A stretch of DNA of 64,000 bases. Source: Schizosaccharomyces osmophilus. Taxonomy: Eukaryota > Ascomycota > Schizosaccharomycetes > Schizosaccharomycetales > Schizosaccharomycetaceae. The translations under genes and the position numbers were made by a program. The stretch lies in contig NC_079239.1 in assembly GCF_027921745.1 (NCBI RefSeq), positions 2,569,501-2,633,500 of the forward strand. The letters are read 5' to 3'. The stretch's first letter is position 1. Each line of letters opens with the position of its first letter. Under the pieces are notes generated by a model, which was not told the origin of the DNA, did not search any database, and saw nothing but the letters and a program-made list of their open reading frames with translations. Of this stretch, positions 1 to 10,388 are shown piece after piece.

Positions 1-81
1 GAATGTTCATAATTAATCAATTCCAAATCCCTTGTAAACCCATATTAACAAAATAAAAAGAATTTTCCAAACGTCAACTTC

Positions 82-970
82 CTAAGAGCTGGAAGATGGA
101 GCCGAACGTGCACGAGGTAGTCGCTTTTTTTCCTTTTGAGCGCGTCTTCGCATTTTGTTTTCCAAGTAACGATCCAGTTTCTTCGTTCCTTCCATAGATT
201 TATACTTATCCAATTGAACCAACTTCTTCTGGTCACTCTTCTTCATATAAAATGGCTTCTTTCCTTCCTTAACTTGCTCTCTTTCGTTAGCACGTTGTTC
301 GCGCAAAACTCGGCCTGTTCTTTCTTCTTCAATATGTCTCTCCATCTTTGATAAAAGAGATTTTAGTGTTGTCTTTATAGTTTCTGCGCGTTCGGGATCT
401 TTGCATTTTTTCAGCTCTTCGCGAAGAAGCTCAATTTCCTTTTTCCGGTAATCAAAAACAAACGAGTAGTTATTTTTAACCTTCTCTTTATTTAGACTCC
501 CGGAAAGAGAATCGAATCGAGGGTCTCTTGTAAACTTTTTGGGAACATTCACAACCTCTCGAAACCGAGTAACTGGTTTCTTGCTAGATACTTCCATCGG
601 TGCGTGCTTTTTTCTTTCAGCACGTTCATGTGCTTCATGTTCATCTCTTTTTTGTGATTTCTTCCTAATAACCGCAGATTCTTTCTTTTCAGTTTTGTTC
701 TGTTCCGCCATTAATTTCTTTTGAGCGGCCAACAGAGTATCGAATGGAATTTCCGAAATTTCTAGTCTTTAATTAGCAACATTCTACAATCTTTCTGATC
801 TTACGGGTTTTAGCAGACTTCTCATCCACATCTGAGATCGCCTCTGGCTCACTTTCTTCCATTCCATTAAACTCTTCTTCTGACACCAATTCATCTGAAC
901 TACTAACTGGATCATCCTCTTCGACGTTTACGTGTGCCAAGCTTCCTTTTTTCAACGCGTTTTTGCTCAT
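82..970 (-). CDS. rrp36: rRNA-processing protein Rrp36 (90S pre-ribosome)
   Basis: Nucleolar factor for early cleavages of the 35S pre-rRNA and 18S rRNA maturation. Two exons, complement(805..970) and complement(82..761), give 281 residues. The intron starts GTAAGA, has a GCTAAT branch point and ends CTAG. Splicing restores the family segment ISEIPFDTLLAAQKKL at the junction, which neither exon shows alone. The N-terminus is acidic (EEDDPVSSSDE), the middle carries the Rrp36 signature PRFDSLSG, and the tail is Lys/Arg-rich (ENKMRRRAQKEKKR), as in the family. The start is the ATG at 970; further in-frame sequence upstream is 5' leader. It lies next to ppk15, as SPAC823.04 lies next to SPAC823.03 in S. 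pombe. Confidence 0.9.
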
Positions 971-1247
971 TGAGTGAATACTGAAGTTTCGCGCAGATAC
1001 ACAGTTACGGTGAAACTTCCACAGACAGGAAGGAAGCTCATATATAGCACTCAAGAGCTCAACAACAATTCTACACACCGAATGAGGTTTATATGAAATT
1101 TTTATTTCAAAAGTTATATATATTATATATAGATTTCATGAATTGAAGAAAAACTATTCTTAGCATAAACAATGGAATCCGCAAACGTAATCTTTAAAAA
1201 ACATAGTTTTGACTCTAATAAACGTAAGTACTACCAACAAAAAAGCA

Positions 1248-2918
1248 TTAAAAAAATTCATCTGTCTCTTCGTTGTCATTACTGGTATAGGCATCAGCAG
1301 GTGGATAATATTGTGGCAACGGTCTTGTTTGTACAAACTCTTCGGGTTCATTCGTAACATAAGTACTGGCACGCTGTAGCGAAGGAGGAACCATGGCTTG
1401 GTTTCCAATTGTGTGAGAACGGTTTCTTGTGCGAGGTGTAACAAATGGCGGCTTCTGCTTGTTCATGTAGTATTGAGTAAACGAAGCACCAGTTATGAAA
1501 GGATGTAATTTCGCTTGATCAGGACTCCAACGCTTCAAAGGATTAAGCTCTAAAAACTGTTTAACAAAATCAATGAAGCATAGTCGTTCCTCATGCTCTT
1601 CGGGAGTATGCTTGGGTGTGGTTTTGCGACGTGGATAATTCATTATAATAGCATCTAATGCTTTTTCACCGAAATACTGTTTTCCTGGTTGCTCCACCTT
1701 GTTGTTTTCAATAGAAAACTGCTCAATCGATTTGAGCTCGTATATCTTTCGTCCGTTAACGAACGAAATATTGAAATACTTTTTTGCATTCTTCCCCATT
1801 TCAATCATCCAGGCTGGAGGATTACCCAACATGTCTACGATACGACTAATTTGGTTATACTCGGAATTTCCAGGAAACAAAGGGAGGCCTAAAAACAACT
1901 CGGCAAGAATGCAGCCAATTGACCACATGTCAATGCCACAATTGTAATGAAGACCTAAAACGACTTCTGGACTTCGGTAAAAACGAGATTGAATATATGT
2001 ATACACGGTCTGTCGTTCATGACAGGCACTGCCAAAGTCGATTACTTTGACATTTGGAGACGACAAGTCTTGTAAAAGGATATTTTCTGGTTTCATATCA
2101 CAATGAATTATACGTGCCTGTTTTAGTAGAGAAGCGCACGAAAGCAACTGAATAGCAAATGAACGGACAAGACTAAGGTGTAGACCGCGAAATTGATTTT
2201 GCTTAATCAGTTCGTAGAGATTGATGCTCAACAGCTCAAAAACCAAACATAAATGATTTTTGTGCATAAATTGATCGTATAAGCGAATCAAATGACGCTT
2301 ATCATCAGGATCATAGCGATTGTTGAGAAATTCTAATATAGAAACTTCCATGACGCATTGGTTATAGAATGCTGGTTTATTTTTGATTACTTTGATAGCT
2401 ACAATCCTTTGTGTTTTTAAGTCTTGACATTTTGCGACTTGTCCAAATGTACCATGGCCTAAAGTATCGAGAATTAAGTACTTTCGGCCTTCATCTGTAC
2501 CAAGCAAATCGTTGACATATAGTATGTAATCGTGGTTAGCATTATCATAACCATGATTGTGGACACCTTCACTTGGCTTCGTAAGAGGTCTCCGAGGATT
2601 TTGTTCCGTTGAAAACTGAAATTTTGGATTACAAATAGCATACGTATTCGCAAGTTTTACACTGACAGCTTCCAGTGGCTAGATAAACATAAGTTAGCAA
2701 AAGAATTGGCACTCTGTACTTACACTAATAAAACTCCCATTGGGAGAAGCTCTTCGATAACTGTAATTTTTTGCCATAGGTGGCTTTGGAGTTGTAAATG
2801 CGGTATTGGTTCCTGAGGAAGATACATGACGAGCATGGCTACTTGGAGGAAGCCGGGAGTATGTCCTGTTTCCTGAATTGTTGTTTGATAAAGGCAAGAT
2901 GGGAGAGTTGGAGTCCAT
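1248..2918 (-). CDS. ppk15: DYRK/Yak1-family protein kinase Ppk15
   Basis: Ser/Thr kinase of the Yak1 branch of the DYRK family, linked in yeasts to nutrient and stress signalling. Exons complement(2724..2918) and complement(1248..2678) give 541 residues. The 45-nt intron has GTAAGT, a perfect CTAAC branch and CTAG. The pre-kinase segment DYILYVNDLLG precedes a full kinase domain: glycine loop GHGTFGQV (139-146), lysine K161, HCDMKPEN (257-264; the usual Leu is Met), DFG (279-281) and the autophosphorylated activation-loop YTY (291-293). The C-terminal tail is Pro/Gln-rich and ends acidic. Another ATG at 2939 is not in use if MDSNSP at 2918 is the start. GTACGT...CTAAG...CAG motifs just upstream suggest a 5'-UTR intron (inference). 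Confidence 0.92.
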
Positions 2919-4387
2919 GGTGCTGACCGTGAGTTTCAAGCAATTGGCTGCAGTAATTTCTTAGTTGATATACTTACAGCTTGTATGATATGATACAAGG
3001 AATATTATGAGAAAAGAAGGGGAATGAGAAATTACGTACCGAATTCGATAGGTGCAGTCTGAGAGAATACGAAGGTTTCCCAAATTGAACTGTCGTTTCC
3101 AAGTAGAAAACTATATTTTATCAAAATTCGAAAATCCAAAGCTATTAAAGTGGACGAAAGACACGAGAATGAAACTGTTTACGACCTCAAAATGCTAACA
3201 AATGATTGAGCAGTAGAAAGGCACAGCCTCCTAAAGAAAAGAAGAAAGCTCAAAAATACTATAGAAGCAATATCAGACTGTGGGCGAGGTCTAGTGGAAT
3301 TGAATTTCAGAAAACGCGTGAATCAATAGAAATGTATCTCGCAATCCGTTGTCGGTTCGAAAACAAAACAATACGATTCTGAAAATGCAAATTCTTTTCC
3401 TGTGATCTGATCCTGCAGAGAAGCTCTCTAGGAAGAAAAGGAGTCAGTTTATCGAGTGAATCAACTCTCGACAAGTATTTGACTTGAAGAACTGCTACGG
3501 TACTATCAAAGATAGTTTTTTATGACAAAAAGAGCAATTCAATCCAATTCTTTCTAAAAAGGCTGCTAATCCAACAAGCCGCTCCTTGAATATTGTAGTT
3601 GGTAAAAGGTAAATGGATTGAGTAAGCTGACATGACGACACGTTGACACTCTGGGCTGCGGCAGATTCTGCCTCATTACTAAAAATGTAATTGCCTCTTT
3701 AATAGAATACATTGAGATAAAAGTAATAATATTACTGAACATTTTGTAGAGGAAACAATGCGTTGTGTGCAAGGTTTGAACAAGTGATATACTAATTAGA
3801 ACAAATGAAAGGTAGTATGGACCAGTTTACGATTTTCATAAAGGTGTCGGTGATTTTTGTGTGAATGATAGAAACATAATTTTACTTTGATTTGGTTTGG
3901 TTTGGCTTGATTGAGCATAGGAAAAAGGGAAAACGAATCGAAAGGATGCTATACCATAAAGTGCTGTTTCAGCAAGTCCCTTCTATGAAAGAATACGATT
4001 ATGTGTTTGACAGGCGCGTACAACGACTAAAATGATTCCAGTAAAGGAAATACGGTGATCGTTATTGTCGACATTGGGCTAAGTTTCTACTCAAACCCCG
4101 CTACATTTCCATACAAAAAGTAAAAAATACGGTAAGGAACTCAAGTATAACCACCTGCCTTTCCCACGGGTCAAAGGTGGTTAATTTTTCATACATAGAT
4201 ACAGACAAGCCAAAGCACAAAAGCACAATAGAAAAGGTAAAAGCAACAAAATGTTAAGTTTATAAATCAAAAATTTATTTTTCTTCAAATTCAAACGTAT
4301 ATGCCATCAAATTCTTTCCGAAAGACAGATGCCTTCTCAATGGCAAGCTCGAGGTCGTGTTGGTACAACGGGACTCCAGCAAGAATT
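2919..4387. other. 1.5-kb intergenic region upstream of ppk15
   Basis: No convincing protein-coding exon was found on either strand; the short ORFs lack coding character. It should hold the ppk15 promoter and leader, with a possible 5'-UTR intron near 2950-3045. It also holds the 3' flank of the Tom6-like gene. An 8-bp inverted repeat at 4149-4182 encloses a CGTGGGAA motif. Confidence 0.5.
4149..4182. repeat. Hairpin enclosing a CSL-type site
   Basis: AACCACCT (4149-4156) and AGGTGGTT (4175-4182) are exact inverted repeats. Between them TTCCCACG (4161-4168) reads CGTGGGAA on the minus strand, the consensus of CSL-family factors (Cbf11/Cbf12). Pairing and binding are inferred. Confidence 0.45.
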
Positions 4388-4612
4388 TTAAAGCTGAGGA
4401 ACAAGGAAGTTACCAACACGGGACTTGATAATGGCGACGGAAGCGATAAAAACGCCAAGGCTGATGAAGATGGAAGAGTTTTCCTTGTTAACAACTATAA
4501 AGCGTCAGTAAACTACTTTTTTTTTCATAAAAAAAAAAAAGAGAACTCAAAGAGTTAATGAATAGACCGTACCCTTCTTAATCATGTTCTTTTTGTCAGC
4601 GATACGATCCAT
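4388..4612 (-). CDS. tom6: Tom6-like small subunit of the mitochondrial import pore
   Basis: A 48-residue protein from exons complement(4573..4612) and complement(4388..4494). The 78-nt intron has GTACGG, a CTGAC branch and TATAG. Exon 1 encodes MDRIADKKNMIKK and exon 2 continues VVNKENSSIFISLGVF into one transmembrane segment (about residues 21-37), ending FLVPQL. A basic amphipathic N-terminus, a single C-terminal helix and the terminal (A/V)PQL match Tom6, a tail-anchored TOM-complex stabiliser; budding-yeast Tom6 ends LAPQL as I recall it. Splicing switches frame, and unspliced translation is meaningless. Identification rests on size, topology and the C-terminus only. Another small outer-membrane protein is possible. 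Confidence 0.62.
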
Positions 4613-5425
4613 ATTGTGAATAGTGGTAGAGGGTTGGTGAACGGACAGGTCCCATTTACTGCTGGCTATCAGATATTCCCTAGTAAATAATAGTGTAAAT
4701 ATAAACAGTATCTAAATAAATCGTGGAAAATTAATAAAAAGAAAGTATTGAAAAAAAAAACATTCAAAAGAAATTTAATCGTTAAAATGAATTGAAGACT
4801 TATTTCTCGTTTTGGCAGTGATGTGAATTCCGGATCCAAATTAATTTGTCGTTTAAGAACAACTCACAGTGGAGAAATCATATTTTAAATTAGAAGTATT
4901 GAAACAAAGTGAAGTTCGAGAGGATGCTCGTCAGCAGAATCTTGAAATCATTTTGAAGAAGACGAAACATTCCAATGGAACGAAATGAAGATTGGATGAT
5001 TACCATTGAAAGAAAAACGATGAATGCAATGAACATTATTGTTCAATATTAAGGAAGAACTAAAAAACGTACACTTTGAGATTTGGACTACAGATGAATG
5101 ATTATCTATAAGAGTAGAGACTATTGTCATAAATGTATTTAAAATATCCAAGGTGAAAAGCACAAGAAGAACAGGGAGCTTACAACTGTAAAAAAAGAAC
5201 TTTTTTTACTTTCACTTACAAATGTAAAATTAAAGAAAAACAAAAACAAAAAAATTCACCCATCGACATTTGTTTACTAAATAAGAACGCATCGGTTTCC
5301 ATCGGTATCAAAAAGATAACCCACTACGCTCTTTCGTGTTACATTGGACTGAACATATTTTTTCATTGAGCAGGTCCTCACCCTTCCTTTGACTGCTGTA
5401 CCAAAAAAACTTGCCAACCACCAAC
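4613..5425. other. Divergent intergenic region, Tom6-like gene / nip1
   Basis: AT-rich sequence holding the promoters of the two divergent genes. I saw no further coding exon or RNA gene. Several A tracts (around 4750 and 5240-5255) occur. Confidence 0.5.
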
Positions 5426-8266
5426 ATGTCGAGATTCTTCAAGGGAGGCTCAAACGACAGTGATGCAGAATCCGTGGACTCCTCCGAAGGTAACCGTATA
5501 GTTGCTTCGAAGACGAAGGCTGAAGAGTCTTCTTCAGCTGAGGAAGAATCGAGTGAAGAGGAAAGCTCATCAAGCTCCGCATCAGAGTCTTCAGAAAGCG
5601 AATCAGAATCAGAATCCGAGTCTGAATCTTCGGAAAATAAAGATTCAAAGGTACCCGCAAAGAAGCCTAGCGTTTCGAAAAAACCAGTCTCTTCTTCTTC
5701 TGAAGAGTCCGAGTCCGAGTCCGAGTCTGACTCAGACTCTGAAACTTCTGATGAATCCGGGTCAGAAGAATCTGAAAGCGATAGTGAGGATGATAGTGAG
5801 AATTCTGAATCCGTGTCGGGTTCTGAAAACGAATCCGAATCCGATAACCAGTCTGAATCTGAAGGTGAATCGGAGGGCGATTTAGAATCCGAGACATCAG
5901 AAGCAGCTGGTCCCGACTCTTTCTTGAAGAAACCTGAAGAAGCCAAGCCTGCTGCTTCTCGTTTCCTTCGCGGTGAGAGTAGCGAAGAAAGCAGTGATGA
6001 AGAAGAGGGTCGTCGCGTCGTCAAGAGTGCTAAAGATAGGCGCTTGGACGAATTTTTCGCTTGTATCGATAATATGAAGGACGCTATGTCCGGAAACAAA
6101 TGGATGGTAGTATCTAATGAATTTGATCATTTAAATAAGGTTGCTCAAAAGTCATCCGAAGCCGGCCGTCGTCCTCCTGCTTATATTGAGTTTTTGTCAA
6201 ATCTTGACCAAAGAGTCGAGTCTTCCGACAAGGCTTTCATTAAGAGTCTTGATGCTGCTAATGGTCGTGCTCTTAACGCTCTCAAGCAACGTGTTCGTAA
6301 AATCAGCCGTCAATTTACTTCAGAGATCGAACGTTTCCGTAATGATCCTGAAGCTTTCATGAAACCCGCTGCCGAAGTTGCTGATGTACCCAAGGCTGCA
6401 GCAAAAGCTGGTCAAGACGAGGTTATTGTCGGAGGCGTCGCTACACGGGGTATCGTTGCTCCTACCACGGATGAACCTAAGACCGAAGAAATATCTCCTT
6501 CCGACATCTTTAAGCATCTTCGTGCTATTTTTGAGGCTCGTGGTAAGAAGAGCACCGATCGTGCTGAGCAAATTCGATTCCTTGAGAAGTTGTCATCTAT
6601 CGCTGTTACAGATTATCAGCGACTTCGCGTTAAGGTCGCTCTTTTGGCTGCTCGTTTTGATATTAACACTGGATCTGGCCAATATATGCCCATTGAACAG
6701 TGGAATGGCGCTTTGAAGGAACTTCATAATATTTTGGATATTTTGGATGCTAATCGAAAGATTGTTATTGTCGAACAGGTTGAAGATGAATTCGAAGATG
6801 AAGATGAAGCCGTCGCCGCTAGTGGTAACAATAATGGCGTGGTTCAAGTTCAAGGCAGTGTCGTTTCTTTCTTGGAGCGTTTGGACGACGAATTCACTCG
6901 CTCTCTTCAAATGATTGATCCTCATGCACCAGAATACATTGAACGTCTCAAGGACGAAACCGCCTTATATACATTGCTTGTACGAAGCCAGGCTTACTTG
7001 GAGCGTATCGGCCTCGTTGAGAGCACATCTCGTTTAATCATGCGTCGTCTTGAGCGCGTCTACTACAAGCCTGAACAAGTCATTCGTGCTAACGAGGAAG
7101 CAGCCTTGCGCTCTCTTTCTCCTGAGTTTGATCTTGTTGTTACCCCTCGGGCTTCTACTGATACTCCTGATAAACTAATCAACGCTCTTTGTGTCTACCT
7201 TTATAATCACGGTATTAGTTTACTCCGAACTCGCGCTATGCTCTGTCATATTTACCATGAAGCTCTTCAAAACCGCTTTTATAAGTCTCGTGATATGTTG
7301 CTTATGTCTCATTTGCAAGACAGCATTCATGCTGCTGACATTGCTACACAAATTTTGCATAACCGTACCATGGTCCAAATTGGCTTGTGTGCATTCCGTA
7401 ATGGTATGATCCAAGAAGCCCAATATGCTCTCCAGGATATTTCTACCACTGGCCGTATTAAGGAACTTCTCGGTCAAGGTATTCAAGCAGCTAGATTTGG
7501 CCAGTTTAACCCTGATCAAGAACGCTTGGACAAGCAGCTTGTTCTTCCTTTCCATATGCATATTAATTTGGAACTTCTTGAGTGCGTTTACCTCACGTGC
7601 TCTATGTTTATGGAAATCCCTGTAATGGCTGCTGCCTCATCAACTGCTTCTGATGCTCGTAAGCGCGTTATCAGTCGCCCCTTTAGACGTATGTTAGAAT
7701 ATACGGATAGACAACTCTTTATCGGACCACCTGAAAATACCCGTGAATTCATTATGCAAGCTTCGAAGGCTTTAGCAGAAGGTGAGTGGCGCAAGGGTGA
7801 AGAATTAATTCATGCTATTAAAATTTGGAACTTGATGCCAGACACCGAAAAGATTAAATCTATTCTCAGTGATAAGATCCGTGAAGAGGGATTGCGTACT
7901 TACTTGTTATCATATGCTGCATTCTATGACTCAGTATCGCTTGATTCTTTAGCGGAAACATTTGACCTTTCTTTGGAACGTGTTACTGTCGTTGTTTCTC
8001 GTTTGCTTTCTAAGCGGGAGATTCACGCTGCTCTTGACCAAGTGCATCGTGCTGTAATTTTTGAGCGGGTTGAGATTAACAAATTAGAGAATATGGCAAT
8101 CTCGCTTAGTGAAAAGACTTCACAATTACACGAAGCAAACGAAAAGCTCTATGAGCAAAAAACTCAACACACTAATCCTCAAGATAACAGACGTCGCGAA
8201 AAAACTGGATCAGTGAAACGACGCAATGATCGTTCCGACAATCGGGGTCGTCAAGACATGAATTAA
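5426..8266 (+). CDS. nip1: Translation initiation factor eIF3 subunit c (Nip1)
   Basis: Core eIF3 subunit that bridges eIF1, eIF5 and the 40S subunit during pre-initiation complex assembly. Single exon, 946 residues. The start is MSRFFKGGS; only a TTG lies in frame upstream. Residues about 15-190 are an extreme Ser/Glu/Asp tract, followed by the family segment RRLDEFFACIDNMKDAMSGNKW and the eIF3c N-terminal helical region. The C-terminal third carries the PCI domain (for example YAAFYDSVSLDSLAETFDL...VVVSRLLSKREIHA). The tail is basic. Codon bias is strong, as expected for an abundant translation factor. It corresponds to SPAC4A8.16c. Confidence 0.95.
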   Translation: MSRFFKGGSNDSDAESVDSSEGNRIVASKTKAEESSSAEEESSEEESSSSSASESSESESESESESESSENKDSKVPAKKPSVSKKPVSSSSEESESESESDSDSETSDESGSEESESDSEDDSENSESVSGSENESESDNQSESEGESEGDLESETSEAAGPDSFLKKPEEAKPAASRFLRGESSEESSDEEEGRRVVKSAKDRRLDEFFACIDNMKDAMSGNKWMVVSNEFDHLNKVAQKSSEAGRRPPAYIEFLSNLDQRVESSDKAFIKSLDAANGRALNALKQRVRKISRQFTSEIERFRNDPEAFMKPAAEVADVPKAAAKAGQDEVIVGGVATRGIVAPTTDEPKTEEISPSDIFKHLRAIFEARGKKSTDRAEQIRFLEKLSSIAVTDYQRLRVKVALLAARFDINTGSGQYMPIEQWNGALKELHNILDILDANRKIVIVEQVEDEFEDEDEAVAASGNNNGVVQVQGSVVSFLERLDDEFTRSLQMIDPHAPEYIERLKDETALYTLLVRSQAYLERIGLVESTSRLIMRRLERVYYKPEQVIRANEEAALRSLSPEFDLVVTPRASTDTPDKLINALCVYLYNHGISLLRTRAMLCHIYHEALQNRFYKSRDMLLMSHLQDSIHAADIATQILHNRTMVQIGLCAFRNGMIQEAQYALQDISTTGRIKELLGQGIQAARFGQFNPDQERLDKQLVLPFHMHINLELLECVYLTCSMFMEIPVMAAASSTASDARKRVISRPFRRMLEYTDRQLFIGPPENTREFIMQASKALAEGEWRKGEELIHAIKIWNLMPDTEKIKSILSDKIREEGLRTYLLSYAAFYDSVSLDSLAETFDLSLERVTVVVSRLLSKREIHAALDQVHRAVIFERVEINKLENMAISLSEKTSQLHEANEKLYEQKTQHTNPQDNRRREKTGSVKRRNDRSDNRGRQDMN

Positions 8267-8842
8267 GTTGAAGTGCATTGGTGGAATGTTTTCAGGCAAT
8301 ATAATCTCAATAAAATGATCTACGTATTTGTCGTTTCTTATGGATATTATCTAGTTGATTTCTTTTAGATACTTTATAGATGAATGGACATCTGTAACGT
8401 GTTACTGGTACTTTAACGAGCACAACATAGCTTGTGGTTTTGTAGTTGTTTTGTAAATTGTATGTTTGGTTTGTCGTTTCCACCGATGGTACTTTTCATT
8501 GCTGTTTCGATAAATGGTATGCACACTGAAGTAAACAGTGAAGTGTAGCACCAGGAAAAATGGTACTGAACGGACGACAGAAGCCTGGCGTTTAGTAATA
8601 AAGTGTTTAAACGTTCAATCGAAGCAACCAAAACAAAAAAACATGAATTATTTATTTACATTACTTGTTTCTTTGTTTCCTCTTTTATTGATTAACGTAT
8701 AGAACAGTATTGTGTTATGTTCTTTTAGGATACTTTAAGGAGTCGGTAAACGAAATCTCAAGAGATATGACAACTACGGGATACGGACTGTGAAATCTAC
8801 CCTTTTCCTACTACATATCAAGAGTCTATAAACTGCTTCAGG
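8267..8842. other. Intergenic region nip1-cdc3
   Basis: 3' flank of nip1 and promoter of cdc3 in tandem. No RNA gene or coding exon recognised. Confidence 0.45.
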
Positions 8843-9353
8843 ATGTCTTGGCAAGGTACAATCTACAGAATAGAAGAAAAGAGTCACTAACTGACGATAG
8901 CTTACGTTGATACTTCCTTACTTGGTACCGGCAAAATCGACCAAGCAGCCATCGTTTCTAGAGCTGGTGATAGCGTTTGGGCTGCTTCCTCTGGTTTCAA
9001 CCTTTCTGGTTCCGAAACCAAAGGCCTTGCCGCTGGATTCCAGGATCCTCCCAGCATGTTCGGTACCGGAATTCATTTATCTGGTCAAAAGTATATCACC
9101 ATCCGTGCTGAAGGTAGATCCATCTACGGAAAACTTCAAAAATCCGGTATAATCTGCGTTGCTACTAAGCTTTGCATACTAGTAGCTCATTACCCTGAGA
9201 CTACTTTGCCCGGTGAGGCAGCCAAGATTACAGGTAAGTAGTTTTCTGGGTACTTCTCCTAAGAATGGATTACATATATGGGATCTAGACATGTACTAAC
9301 ATTATAATTCTACAGAAGCCCTTGCTGATTACCTTGTCGGTGTTGGCTATTAA
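8843..9353 (+). CDS. cdc3: Profilin Cdc3
   Basis: Actin-monomer-binding protein that feeds the formin Cdc12 and is needed for the cytokinetic ring. Three exons, 8843..8855, 8901..9233 and 9316..9353, give 127 residues, the same length as S. pombe profilin. Exon 1 is only 13 nt (MSWQ plus one base). Intron 1 has GTACAA...CTAAC...ATAG and intron 2 GTAAGT...GTACTAAC...ACAG. The profilin signature MSWQAYVDTSLLG is at the N-terminus, and QKYITIRAEGRSIYGKLQ and the final ALADYLVGVGY are intact. The protein is nearly identical to S. pombe Cdc3, which anchors the genus assignment. Confidence 0.97.
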
Positions 9354-9802
9354 ACTCGCTTTTACAATAACCTCCCGTTTGAGTCGATGTCCTTTTTATC
9401 CACAGTCGTATGATAACGAAATGAGTAGTAGAGTGAAAGATGATGTATTTTGTAAAATGACCTTTGACTGGACTTTTACTTTACCTGTTTCCAGTACTAG
9501 GGCGGTTGAATCAATATAGAGGAAGTCGTAAGGGTTTCTATTCTTTTTTTGCACACACACTAGAACCGAGGTAGCTGTAATTTTAGCATTCGTTTGTATA
9601 CCAATGGCCATTTCATTTTCAACGACTCACTTGCCAGGCTGTTGAAGCGTGTACGATCATTGTATGACAGCTTCAATTGTTCATTCCACAACCAGCGTGT
9701 TTAGAGAAGAAAAAAAAAGGGTAATAAAACAGTTCTGTACATCTTGAAGCACAATATTATACCAAGTTCATAAAATAGTCCCACTTCTAATTATAAAAAA
9801 TC
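9354..9802. other. Intergenic region cdc3 / tRNA-Ile
   Basis: 3' flank of cdc3. An A6 run at 9795-9800 is the T6 Pol III terminator of the minus-strand tRNA. Nothing else recognised. Confidence 0.45.
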
Positions 9803-9901
9803 TGCTCCCGGCGAGGATCGAACTCGCGTTTTTCACGTAACACACCTCCATGGAGGAGTATCATATAAGCATGAGGCCTTAACCAGCTTGGCCACGGGAG
9901 C
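9803..9901 (-). tRNA. tRNA-Ile (anticodon UAU) with a 25-nt intron
   Basis: A complete cloverleaf can be drawn on the minus strand. The acceptor stem GCTCCCG/CGGGAGC has discriminator A. The D stem is GCC/GGC, the anticodon stem TCATG/CGTGA (one G-T pair), the variable loop is 5 nt, and the T arm is GCGAG-TTCGATC-CTCGC. The anticodon TAT is at 9867-9865. The intron lies at the canonical 37/38 site (9863-9839) and contains the palindrome CCTCCATGGAGG. A T6 terminator follows directly, and TATATA stands about 31-36 nt upstream, typical of fission yeast tRNA genes. Confidence 0.93.
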
Positions 9902-10388
9902 ACTCGTTGATTGATACATTTGGAAAGACACTATATAGCTAACTGCAGCTTTTACAAGCAAGAAATTGAAAGTCTAGGGACTATGAATGCAGCCTGCTAT
10001 GAGAAGTGTTAAATTTGCTGTTTATAATTTTTCTTGAATGGCTGTTTTCCTCTCAGTTGCGAAAATGAACAGACTAGTCAAATGATATGGATCTTTTGCG
10101 GTTCATAATTCTGACTTCCTGTATGCTCATTTTGAGTATGTGGGTAAATCGTGAGGTCTTCGGTTTACATTTTGAGAAATGTGGGATTACTACAGTGTAG
10201 TGTCGCGTATCCTTGGCTTGAGTTTACTGCTATTCAGATGCTATGTATATATAATTTTTAGACAAGTCATATTTATAATATCAAAAAAAATCTTCATTGC
10301 GTACATTAGAAACCTTTTCAATATTGGCACATGTGCAAAAAAAAAGAGCAACTGTTCATATAGCTTTAGCTATAGAAGGGGAGCTATT
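9902..10388. other. Intergenic region tRNA-Ile / prs1 3' end
   Basis: Holds the tRNA upstream TATA element at 9932-9937 and the 3' flank of prs1. No other feature seen. Confidence 0.45.
9932..9937 (-). promoter_or_regulatory. TATA element of tRNA-Ile
   Basis: TATATA 31-36 nt upstream of the tRNA 5' end. Fission yeast tRNA genes generally need an upstream TATA box in addition to the internal A and B boxes. Confidence 0.6.

Noticed and set aside
4291-4494. Minus-strand frame of 67 codons over the Tom6-like exon 2
   Set aside because: Wrong frame of the same exon; the spliced frame gives a coherent transmembrane protein and ends at 4388.
5308-6099. 263-codon minus-strand frame opposite nip1
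   Set aside because: Mirror of the Ser/Glu/Asp tract; Ser/Asp repeats follow from the sense-strand codons.
8413-8631. 72-codon minus-strand frame between nip1 and cdc3
   Set aside because: No similarity and no splice or promoter support; lies in the nip1 3' flank.
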